59,559 nt of DNA from Oscillospiraceae bacterium (lineage in GTDB: Bacteria; Bacillota; Clostridia; Oscillospirales; Ruminococcaceae). A program made the position numbers and the translations under genes. The notes beneath the pieces are model-generated. The model was not told the DNA's origin. It did no database searches and worked only from the letters and a program-made list of their open reading frames with translations. Shown in pieces: positions 52,052 to 59,436 of the stretch (position 1 is the first letter of the stretch; every line of letters begins with the position of its first letter). The stretch is from NCBI GenBank assembly GCA_017435565.1, contig JAFSEU010000032.1, forward strand, positions 1 through 59,559, given 5' to 3'.

Positions 52052-52152
52052 TCAAAATCATAAAATGTAATTTAATATACACAATGCCCGTACAATAAAT
52101 TTATATTTGGGACAAGTAGATTATATGCTATGTAAAAAAATATATATGTGTA

Positions 52153-52181
52153 TTGATTTTTCCGGTAAAATATGGTATGAT
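52153..52181 (+). promoter_or_regulatory. Sigma-A promoter of the DUF1015 gene
   Basis: TTGATT, 17 bases, TATGAT. Confidence 0.6.
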
Positions 52182-52215
52182 ATTATGGATATTTTAATTG
52201 AGAGGTTGTAATTTT

Positions 52216-53478
52216 ATGAAAATGGTTTTCAAAAGTGCTGATATTCTTATTCCAAAGAACGGAACTGATATGACAAAATGGTCTGTTGTTGCCTGCGATC
52301 AGTACACAAGCGAACCGCAGTACTGGAACAAAACGGAAAGTATTGTAGGTGATGCTGTTTCAACATTGCGCCTGACATTGCCTGAAATTTATCTGGAAGA
52401 TGCCGATGTTGAGCAGCGAATTGATTCTATTAACAAGACTATGAATGAATACATAGAAAATAGTGTTTTTGATGAATATAAGGACAGCTTTGTATATATC
52501 GAGCGCACGCAGGAAGACGGCAGAGTAAGAAAAGGTCTTATCGGCGTAATTGACCTCGAAGAATATGACTATTCCAAGGGCAGCAAATCCCCTGTGCGTG
52601 CAACAGAGGCTACCGTTGCTGAAAGAATTCCTCCGAGAGTTAAAATCAGAAAGGGCGCTTCTCTTGAGCTTCCCCATATTATGATTCTTATTGACGACCC
52701 CGATATGAGCGTTATCGAGCCTTTAACTTCTATGAAGTGTGATTTTAAAAAGGTTTATGATTTTGAAATGATGCAGAATAGCGGCTCTATCGTTGGATAT
52801 GTATGCAATGATAGCGCAAAGGAATCTATATACAACGCACTTGATGCTTTGCAGAATAAGGAAAAATTCAACGCTAAATACGGTCTTGAAAATGAAGAGG
52901 TTTTAACCTATGCTATGGGTGACGGAAACCATTCTCTTGCAACGGCAAAGGCCTGCTATGAACAGCTTAAAGCTGAAAATCCCGGTGTTGATTTGTCCGA
53001 TAATTGCGCAAGATATGCACTTGTAGAGATAGTGAATCTTCACAGCGATGCGTTGCAGTTTGAAGCTATTCACAGAATAGTAACCAATGTTGATACAGAT
53101 GATATAATGGCAAAAATGACTGAAAGTCTTGGCCTTTGCGAAGGCACCGATGGTCAGAGCTTTGAGGTTGTTATAAACGGTCAGCACAAGTCTTATTCTG
53201 TCACAAAGCCCACATCAAACCTTACTGTGGGTTCACTGCAGAGCTTTCTTGATGCTTATCTTAAAGAAAGCAACGCTTCAATTGACTATATTCACGGAAT
53301 TGAAGTTGTTGATGAGCTTTCTAAAAATGCAAATTCAATCGGCTTTATTCTGCCCGATATGGATAAATCAGAGCTTTTCCCAACAGTAATCAAGGATGGC
53401 GCTTTGCCGAGAAAAACTTTCTCAATGGGCCATGCATGGGATAAGAGATTTTATATCGAGTGCAGAAAGATTAAGTAA
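52216..53478 (+). CDS. DUF1015-family protein
   Basis: A 420-residue cytosolic protein of a widespread family of unknown function. The conserved stretches are WSVVACDQYTSEPQYW near 24, the middle HIMILIDDP region, and YAMGDGNHSLATAKACYE near 235. GAGAGG lies upstream of the ATG at 52216; an upstream TTG at 52198 is a weaker start. It stands alone between divergent operons. Confidence 0.88.
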   Translation: MKMVFKSADILIPKNGTDMTKWSVVACDQYTSEPQYWNKTESIVGDAVSTLRLTLPEIYLEDADVEQRIDSINKTMNEYIENSVFDEYKDSFVYIERTQEDGRVRKGLIGVIDLEEYDYSKGSKSPVRATEATVAERIPPRVKIRKGASLELPHIMILIDDPDMSVIEPLTSMKCDFKKVYDFEMMQNSGSIVGYVCNDSAKESIYNALDALQNKEKFNAKYGLENEEVLTYAMGDGNHSLATAKACYEQLKAENPGVDLSDNCARYALVEIVNLHSDALQFEAIHRIVTNVDTDDIMAKMTESLGLCEGTDGQSFEVVINGQHKSYSVTKPTSNLTVGSLQSFLDAYLKESNASIDYIHGIEVVDELSKNANSIGFILPDMDKSELFPTVIKDGALPRKTFSMGHAWDKRFYIECRKIK

Positions 53479-53490
53479 TTTTAAAGTACA

Positions 53491-53530
53491 AAAAATCACT
53501 TTTGGTGCAAAACGTGCCAAAAGTGATTTT
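53491..53530 (+). terminator. Terminator-like hairpin after DUF1015
   Basis: AAAATCACTTTTGG / CCAAAAGTGATTTT; the following T run is short, so read-through into the phosphatase gene is possible. Confidence 0.65.
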
Positions 53531-53561
53531 GATATACTCGCTACGCAGATATGGAGATATA

Positions 53562-54140
53562 ATGACTACTGTTTATTTTGTGAGACACGCTGAGCCAAAT
53601 TATCAGAATCATAATGATATTCTAAGAGAGCTTTCGGAAAAAGGGTTGAATGATAGCTTGCTTGTTACACAGTTTTTGGCTGACAAGAATGTTGATGTTG
53701 TACTCTCAAGTCCGTATAAACGGGCAATTGATACAATCAGCGATTTTGCAAAAATAAAAAATTTAAGTATAGGTATTGTTGATGATTTCAGAGAAAGAAA
53801 AATATCGGAAAAGTGGATAGATGATTTTGATGCTTTTTCAAGAGCGCAGTGGGATAACTTTGAATTCAAGCTTTATGATGGCGAAAGTCTGAATGAAGTG
53901 CAAAAAAGAAATATTGCTGCATTAAATGATGTTTTAGTGCTTCATAAAGGAAAAACAATAGTTATCGGAAGTCACGGTACAGCATTAAGCACAATTATAA
54001 ATTATTATGACAAAGAATTCGGATATTCGGAGTTTGAAAATATAAGAACACTAATGCCATGGATAGTTGAATTTACATTTGACGGAAACGCTTGTATTAA
54101 AATCGAGCAATATGACGTTTTTAAGAAAAAAAGGGTGTAA
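53562..54140 (+). CDS. Histidine phosphatase family protein
   Basis: A 192-residue relative of phosphoglycerate mutase: catalytic FVRHAEPNYQN at the N-terminus, conserved SSPYKRAIDT near 50, and the second histidine in IGSHGTALS near 146. I start at 53562 as GGAG lies 7 bases before the ATG; upstream codons fall in the terminator hairpin. Substrate unknown. It is more like small-molecule phosphatases than the 221-residue family member at 39105. Confidence 0.88.
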   Translation: MTTVYFVRHAEPNYQNHNDILRELSEKGLNDSLLVTQFLADKNVDVVLSSPYKRAIDTISDFAKIKNLSIGIVDDFRERKISEKWIDDFDAFSRAQWDNFEFKLYDGESLNEVQKRNIAALNDVLVLHKGKTIVIGSHGTALSTIINYYDKEFGYSEFENIRTLMPWIVEFTFDGNACIKIEQYDVFKKKRV

Positions 54141-54206
54141 TTGGTATTATATAACAAGATTTCAAGCTTCAGAATGATATCAAGTAATTTTGGAATACAT
54201 TTTTTC

Positions 54207-54235
54207 TTGACATCAACTGCAATTTGCAATATAAT
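54207..54235 (+). promoter_or_regulatory. Consensus sigma-A promoter of smpB
   Basis: TTGACA, 17 bases, TATAAT. Confidence 0.82.
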
Positions 54236-54274
54236 ATAAGCATATGGGCACAATGAAAAAAGAGGTGAGATGAC

Positions 54275-54748
54275 TTGGGCGAAAAACAAAGCGGCATAAA
54301 AATTATTGCCGAAAACCGTCAGGCACGGCATGAATACTATGTTCTGGAAGATTTTGAAGCAGGTATTGAGCTTGTCGGTACTGAGGTAAAGTCAATCCGC
54401 CATGGTCAGATAAATCTCAAGGATTCATGGTGCTCGGTTAAAAATGGTGAAATGTTTGTGCTGGGTATGCACATATCTCCCTATGAAAAGGGAAATATAT
54501 TCAACAGAGACCCATTGCGTGTGCGCAGGCTGCTTTTGCACAAAAAGGAAATTATAAGGCTTTTTTCAAAAATCAAGCAGGATGGTTTAACCGTTGTTCC
54601 GCTTTCGGTTTATCTTAAAGGCTCAAGAGTGAAGGTTAAAATCGGTCTTTGCAAGGGTAAAAAGCTTTATGATAAGCGTGATAGCGATGCTAAAAAAACA
54701 GCCAAGCGTGAAATTGAACGCACTTTGAAACAAAACGGCAGAGAGTGA
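54275..54748 (+). CDS. smpB: SsrA-binding protein SmpB
   Basis: A 157-residue tmRNA partner that delivers tmRNA to stalled ribosomes. GIKIIAENRQARHEYYVLEDFEAGIELVGTEVKSIR and the C-terminal KLYDKRDSDAKKTAKREIER tail are diagnostic. The start codon is TTG with AGAGGTGA before it. It lies 26 bases upstream of the tmRNA gene, a natural functional pair. Confidence 0.96.
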   Translation: MGEKQSGIKIIAENRQARHEYYVLEDFEAGIELVGTEVKSIRHGQINLKDSWCSVKNGEMFVLGMHISPYEKGNIFNRDPLRVRRLLLHKKEIIRLFSKIKQDGLTVVPLSVYLKGSRVKVKIGLCKGKKLYDKRDSDAKKTAKREIERTLKQNGRE

Positions 54749-54774
54749 TTTTTTTGATATCACTTGATATAAAC

Positions 54775-55126
54775 GGGGGCGTAAAGGTTTCGACGGGGAT
54801 TTTGAAGCATGATAAGCGAGCAGGGGAGCATTAGCCCTTTAAAAAAATGCACGTTTAAATATAAACGCTAACAACAATTACGAACTCCAGGCTGCTTAAT
54901 TTAAGCCTGCGTCCGCCCGTGAAGTACCGCGGTCACGGCTCGGGCGTCGATTAGCGGTGAACGTCATACGGCATATGCCTGTAACCGTATGATGCATTGC
55001 AGGCTACTGTGTAAATTTGCCTGTTTGTCGGCATTTTTGCACGGGAATTTTAATGACAAACTACGCTCGTAGAAGGTTGTGTGAATAGGTTTTCGGACAG
55101 GAGTTCGACTCTCCTCGCCTCCACCA
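54775..55126 (+). ncRNA. ssrA: Transfer-messenger RNA (tmRNA)
   Basis: A 352-base tmRNA. The tRNA-like ends pair GGGGGCG with CGCCTCC; the 3' part carries TTCGACT in the T loop and an encoded CCA. The tag frame begins at the resume codon GCT (54867) and reads ANNNYELQAA, then TAA (54897-54899). Pseudoknot-like stems, for example CCGCCCGTGAA with CACGGCTCGGGCG, lie downstream of the tag. Confidence 0.95.
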
Positions 55127-55241
55127 TTGCAAGCTTATACGAACTTTTGCATCAAAAAGCAGTGATTTGCAGTGCTATCAGACAATAGTTTATCTACAAA
55201 ACTACTTTGTTGTGACAGTATGGTTCGAATAGCAAAAAAAG

Positions 55242-55280
55242 AAAATAGCAGTGATTCAAAATTTGAGTCACTGCTATTTT
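55242..55280 (+). terminator. Terminator downstream of tmRNA
   Basis: AAAATAGCAGTGA / TCACTGCTATTTT, ending in a T run, about 115 bases after the tmRNA. Confidence 0.75.
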
Positions 55281-55285
55281 ATTAT

Positions 55286-55318
55286 AGCATTGTTTAAATA
55301 TCACTTTTAAACAATGCT
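55286..55318. repeat. Perfect inverted repeat overlapping the end of the decayed gene
   Basis: AGCATTGTTTAAA / TTTAAACAATGCT, 13-bp arms around a 7-base loop, back to back with the terminator at 55242-55280. It is probably the terminator of the former minus-strand gene. Confidence 0.6.
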
Positions 55319-56010
55319 TGCAGAATCTAAAAGTTCATCAAGTTTCTGATAAATATCTTGTGTTGTCACCATACCAATCGTACTCAATTCTTTAGAGAGC
55401 CATTCGAAATATTTGTGACAAAATGTGTCAATAGTTTTGCTGATTTCAGCAACTGTTTGGTCAATAGAAGTCGCTCATATATATAGTTGAATTCATTCCT
55501 ATAGTCATTTTCAAGAAATAGTGTATTTTTTCTACCCCTAATATAGTACAAGCGAATTATATTCCTGATAATTTATTGTTTTTTCAATGGATGCTTGAAC
55601 TGAATAATCGTATGTGATTTTACAAGAGTTAGAATACAAATCATCAATTAAAGTTTTGCAATAAGCTGGCATTGATACAAAGATTTCTTTGGCAGTTTAT
55701 AAATTTGTCAAAAGCTCTTTTGTTTCAACGATATCTTCTATAACTTCAAAGGCATCTCTTTCTACTTCAGATTGGCTTCTTAACCCTGCGATATTTGCAA
55801 AAATCAATTTTGACTTCAGTTTTCTTTGTAGATGCAGCCGTATTTTTATAAGGCGAATACTACTTTTTTAGAAAAGCAATAACAAATTAGCGATTTCTAA
55901 ATCTAATTCAACTCCACGAAGTCTACTTCTTCATTCATACCATTCTTACCATTCTCGCAAAACATTTTTCGTAAATCTAACCAATTCATTTATGTATTTT
56001 CTTGATTTTT
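55307..56010 (-). pseudogene. Decayed gene, family unknown
   Basis: The minus strand reads as one long frame interrupted by several stops and at least one frameshift. Recognisable pieces in order are KYINELVRFTKNVLREW, RGVELDLEIANLLLLF, FANIAGLRSQSEVERDAFEV, TAKEIFVSMPAYCKTLIDDL, LENDYRNEFNYIYERLL and, after a shift, IDQTVAEISKTIDTFCHKYF to the stop at 55307. The pieces are protein-like and helical, so this was once a gene of about 230 residues. I do not recognise the family. It lies directly behind tmRNA. Confidence 0.55.
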
Positions 56011-56115
56011 AACAACTTATATATCCATTTACTGAAATATCATCTATTTTATTAGAATGTAAGCAGTTCACACTTTGAAAAGTATATAATTAATCTGTTT
56101 TTTGTGCGCTTAGGT

Positions 56116-56530
56116 TCATAAGATTCTAAAATTCCTTTGTCGTTCTATTTTTATTAAAACTGCATCTGCCAATGAAACTACTCTTATGATAGCTTCATGC
56201 GTATGTGTATATTTATATGACTTATATGGATGAGCATTAAAAACTTCAATTAGTCTTTTTTGCTCAGAAATAGAAAGCGTATACTTGTTCATATCAATTT
56301 TTATGTTGGCGTGAACAATGCGATCTTTATCATGTCTTTTTACAATACTTAACTTCTTGAAATTTTCTTCTGCGATTCCACGGGATAGGATTTCGTTGGT
56401 TTTTTTGGATTTGTTCTTCGTATTCTCTGTTGGGATTGAGCAATACACCGATATCAAATCTGCTTTTCCCTAATGTTATGTGGCCAAAATTGTACATGAT
56501 AAAATAATCTGCCAACCCCCTTGTCTTCAA
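56116..56530 (-). pseudogene. Frameshifted hypothetical gene
   Basis: Two overlapping minus-strand frames make one protein: ADYFIMYNFGHITLGKSRFDIGVLLNP in the first, then after a shift near 56390 SRGIAEENFKKLSIVKRHDKDRIVH to KIERQRNFRIL. The first frame extends upstream to about 56600 without a start codon. No family recognised. Like the neighbouring relic it is probably not functional. Confidence 0.5.
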
Positions 56531-56734
56531 GTGAAATAAGTTTACATCTATATGAAAACTTATCCGATGACTTTGATGTTCATGAAATTGTCCCCTTATG
56601 TGAAAATTCCTTAATTAAATATAAAACATTTATGCGTAAAAAATAACTTTATATTGACTTTGGTAGCAGTTGCGTTATTGTTAAGCAAATACCCAGAGAA
56701 TATAACAACAATACATTTTATTAATTGAAATAAG

Positions 56735-56773
56735 AAAAGCCGAACAAAAGCGTTTTTGCTAATGTTCGGCTTT
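56735..56773 (-). terminator. Terminator of the M50 peptidase operon
   Basis: AAAGCCGAAC / GTTCGGCTTT with T run on the minus strand, 22 bases past the last gene. Confidence 0.78.
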
Positions 56774-56794
56774 ATCTTAATTAATCTTGTATTG

Positions 56795-57178
56795 TCAATC
56801 GAGAGAAATATCACTTTGTTTTGCAACAAGAAATCTTGTGGCAATCCCTATTGAAATTTGTTCGGCAGAAAAACATATCATATACACCAACACATAGTAT
56901 AAAAAGTTTATCAATCGCCAATCATTAAAAACTATGCCTAAATTTTTTATACGAAAAATTATAGATAAGTTTACAGGTATTGCAGCCATGGAAGTCATTA
57001 TAAACACCCAAAGATTTGCGTATTTTCGAAATACTGCAATTCTTACTGCAATAGTTAAGATGAGTGCTGTTGCAAATAATACAAGCATCAAGGAATCGAA
57101 CAGCACTGACAAAGACGAAATAATGGTAGGTAATAATAACAGCAGAAGAAGCAAAGACCGCTTTTTTATATGAAGCAT
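56795..57178 (-). CDS. Small polytopic membrane protein, partner of the M50 peptidase
   Basis: A 127-residue protein with about four hydrophobic segments (LLLLLLLLPTIISSLSVLF; VLFATALILTIAVRIAVF; LWVFIMTSMAAIPVNLSIIF; FLYYVLVYMICFSAEQ). No family recognised. I start at 57178 (MLHIKKRS) with GAGGTGA 5 bases before; it overlaps the end of the peptidase gene by 13 bases, so the two are translationally coupled and probably work together in the membrane. Confidence 0.7.
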   Translation of the reverse strand: MLHIKKRSLLLLLLLLPTIISSLSVLFDSLMLVLFATALILTIAVRIAVFRKYANLWVFIMTSMAAIPVNLSIIFRIKNLGIVFNDWRLINFLYYVLVYMICFSAEQISIGIATRFLVAKQSDISLD

Positions 57179-58146
57179 AAAATCACCTCTGCAACGTTTA
57201 TAATGATTACTACAGGAAGTGCCAACTGACATATAGCGAGAATGTAGGATGCGACAACAAATCCAAGTCCTGTTATACCTTTATCTTTAACAAGTTTAGA
57301 TTTGTTTTCTATAATATCATAAAAAATCCCCGTATCCTGAACGCCAAGAAGATCGTTGAGCATATTAAAACCGTCCAATATATCAGCAAATAATATATTC
57401 ATTAGTCCGAAAAGCAAATTGGCAAGAGCTGTGACAATAAACACATCACCAATTGCATCGATGCTTGTCCATCTTGATAATATGCAAAATATACCGGTTA
57501 GCAGGAAATTCATTTGAATGCCGGCAGCGTCTATTTGCATTCTGTTGAGGTGCGATTTGACATTGTCATAATTTATCATAACATAGGCACCTGGAAGAAA
57601 ATGGCGAATAAGCAAACCTGCTTCGTAACATGTACCGCCGTATGCGATGCAGGATAGAGCGTGACTTGCTTCGTGTAACCCGGCACCTATCAGCGTTCCA
57701 AGAATAATTCCTGCGATGATTGATACTGTGCTTAATGAAATCGAGCCTACGCTTTGCAATACAAAAATAATGCCAAAAATCAGAATAGGTAGCCATGATA
57801 TTAATAAGATGACGTTGAAAATGCGAGCTATTGCTTTAATGTGTTTGTCGTGCTTAGGTGGAAATATCAGTGAGTAAACCAGAGAACCGGAACCGATGTC
57901 TTTTAAAACTGTTCGGCTATACCGGATAAGATCGAGATCGTCAAGCATATCAAGCATTATATTTACAGCAGATTTGCTTAAATTTGATATTGTATAAGGA
58001 TCGGTTTTTCCGTCGAGCCTTTCTGCAAATGATATAAGGTTCCTATCTACATTCATTGTTATATCATTTACATAATCATAAACTTCGTACTCATAGTCGT
58101 TAATGGTTGTGATTTCAAGCCAATTTTTTAGCATCGGATATTTCAT
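57166..58146 (-). CDS. Membrane-embedded M50-type zinc peptidase with PqqD-like N-terminal domain
   Basis: A 326-residue protein. Residues about 15-80 (YDYVNDITMNVDRNLISFAERLDG, MLDMLDDLDLIRYS) resemble a PqqD/RiPP-recognition winged helix. Six or so membrane helices follow. Zinc motif HEASH at 158-162 in GAGLHEASHALSC and the probable third ligand Asp 258 in ILDGFNML are as in site-2 proteases. Relatives occur in peptide-maturation loci such as B. subtilis epeXEPAB. GGAGGT precedes the ATG. No precursor peptide or radical SAM gene is seen nearby, so the substrate is unknown. Confidence 0.75.
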   Translation of the reverse strand: MKYPMLKNWLEITTINDYEYEVYDYVNDITMNVDRNLISFAERLDGKTDPYTISNLSKSAVNIMLDMLDDLDLIRYSRTVLKDIGSGSLVYSLIFPPKHDKHIKAIARIFNVILLISWLPILIFGIIFVLQSVGSISLSTVSIIAGIILGTLIGAGLHEASHALSCIAYGGTCYEAGLLIRHFLPGAYVMINYDNVKSHLNRMQIDAAGIQMNFLLTGIFCILSRWTSIDAIGDVFIVTALANLLFGLMNILFADILDGFNMLNDLLGVQDTGIFYDIIENKSKLVKDKGITGLGFVVASYILAICQLALPVVIIINVAEVILCFI

Positions 58147-58174
58147 GGAAACCTCCTGAGATTAAGGTTCTTTG

Positions 58175-58203
58175 ATAATAACATTTAGTTCTTGATTTGT
58201 CAA
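58175..58203 (-). promoter_or_regulatory. Sigma-A promoter of the M50 operon
   Basis: Minus strand TTGACA, 17 bases, TATTAT. Its -35 box overlaps the divergent promoter. Confidence 0.68.
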
Positions 58204-58220
58204 ATATAAAATGTTATAAT
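58192..58220 (+). promoter_or_regulatory. Sigma-A promoter of the BspA-like LRR gene
   Basis: TTGATT, 17 bases, TATAAT; overlaps the divergent M50 promoter. Confidence 0.65.
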
Positions 58221-58283
58221 ATTGTATAATATTTTTAATAGAAACGGAGTGATAGTAGGAGCTTTTCAATTGAAGGTGGCAAA

Positions 58284-58919
58284 TTGTTTGATTTCACCGA
58301 AGAACCCGGTGAAACAAAAGTTGTTATACCCGATAATGTGAGAGAAATTGGTGCGGCATGCTTTAGCCAATGTGAGAATATCAAGGAAATTCACATGAGC
58401 GATTCGGTTGTGGTTATATGGGATAAAGCCTTTATTTTTTGTACTGAGCTCGAAAAAATACGCTTATCGGAAAATCTTTTTTCGTTAGGGTATTCCTCAT
58501 TTTTGGGTTGCAAAAGTTTAAAGCAGATATATATACCCGCCGAGGTCGAAAGAATAGGGGCATCATCATTCTTGTTTTGTGCCAATTTTGAGTCGATTGA
58601 TGTATCGGAAAACAACAAGCGTTATCAAAGCGTTGACGGTGTGCTGTTTAATAAAAATATGACGGAATTGATTCGCTATCCTGCAAACAAAACAGGAGAA
58701 ATATTCGAGATTCCTGATACAGTGGAGTATATTTGGGAAGGCTGTTTCTTTATGTGCAATAACCTGAAGCGAGTTATAATTCCCGATAGCGTAAAGCATA
58801 TAGCTTACCAGGCGTTTTACGGTTGCGAAAACTTGATTGAAGCTACCGTTCCCAAATCTGTACAGAAAATTGAGGACGGCGTATTTGATAAATGCGATAA
58901 ATTGAAAACAGATATATAA
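58284..58919 (+). CDS. BspA-like leucine-rich repeat protein
   Basis: A 211-residue protein made of about seven BspA-type (LRR_5) repeats, pattern VREIGAACFSQCENIKEIHM. No signal peptide or anchor is visible, so it may be intracellular or a truncated surface protein. There is no ATG; TTG at 58284 has AAGGTGG 5 bases before it. The protein-like frame continues upstream as SFSIEGGKLFDF, so the real start may be a rare ATT at 58269, which has GGAG 7 bases upstream, or the 5' end may be lost. Confidence 0.7.
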   Translation: MFDFTEEPGETKVVIPDNVREIGAACFSQCENIKEIHMSDSVVVIWDKAFIFCTELEKIRLSENLFSLGYSSFLGCKSLKQIYIPAEVERIGASSFLFCANFESIDVSENNKRYQSVDGVLFNKNMTELIRYPANKTGEIFEIPDTVEYIWEGCFFMCNNLKRVIIPDSVKHIAYQAFYGCENLIEATVPKSVQKIEDGVFDKCDKLKTDI

Positions 58920-58922
58920 TGT

Positions 58923-58965
58923 GAGCCCTGAACCCAAAAGGATTCAGGGCCCTATTGTTTTATTC
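58923..58965 (+). terminator. Terminator of the LRR gene
   Basis: GCCCTGAACCC / GGATTCAGGGC with one mismatch, followed by a T-rich tract. Confidence 0.7.
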
Positions 58966-59009
58966 TATCGGGAATTTATCAATGCAAAATGCGGTTTTCT
59001 GAAGTATAA

Positions 59010-59207
59010 GAAGAGCGTTACAGCGATATTGAATTACCGTATTACTGCAAAAATTCAACGGTTAACGCCGTTTTGTTTGAAAAGAACATAAGAGCCGAAG
59101 AAAACGGTATAAATTTCTCGATATCGGTTGAACTGCCCGATGATATCAAGATAAGCAATCTTGATTTATGCAGCATTTATGCAAATCTCATCGATAATGC
59201 AAGATGA
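59010..59207 (+). pseudogene. Fragment of a sensor histidine kinase (GHKL C-terminal part)
   Basis: Reads YYCKNSTVNAVLFEKNIRAE then FSISVELPDD and ends at NLIDNAR-stop. This is the kinase region around the N box of a GHKL-type quorum-sensor-like kinase (vNavl..K...A...gI, DLCSIYANLIDNA). Only about 65 residues remain; the rest of the kinase is absent on both sides. It is joined directly to an AraC fragment. Confidence 0.6.
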
Positions 59208-59371
59208 ATGCGGCAGCGTTACAATTAGTGAGAACAGATAAAACGGTTATGGAAATAGCAAATGAATGCGGTTATGACAATGCCAGTAAATTTGCTTCAG
59301 CCTTCCGTGAAATTATGAATGAAACACCCCTTGATTACAGAAAATTGCATAGACTGATCAGTGCGGAATAA
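59204..59371 (+). pseudogene. Fragment of an AraC-family regulator (C-terminal HTH)
   Basis: Fifty-five residues: LVRTDKTVMEIANECGYDN, KFASAFREIMNETPLDYR, the second helix-turn-helix and end of an AraC domain. The N-terminal domain and first helices are missing. It begins with an ATG that overlaps the stop of the kinase fragment, but has no obvious ribosome site. Confidence 0.6.
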
Positions 59372-59376
59372 TCAAA

Positions 59377-59425
59377 TGCTTCAAAACGACGAAAGTGTTG
59401 TTTTGGAGCATTTTTGTTTTGGTGC
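59377..59425 (+). terminator. Terminator-like hairpin
   Basis: ATGCTTCAAAAC / GTTTTGGAGCAT followed by TTTTGTTTT, probably the original terminator of the AraC-type gene. Confidence 0.7.
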
Positions 59426-59436
59426 CTTTAGGCGCG

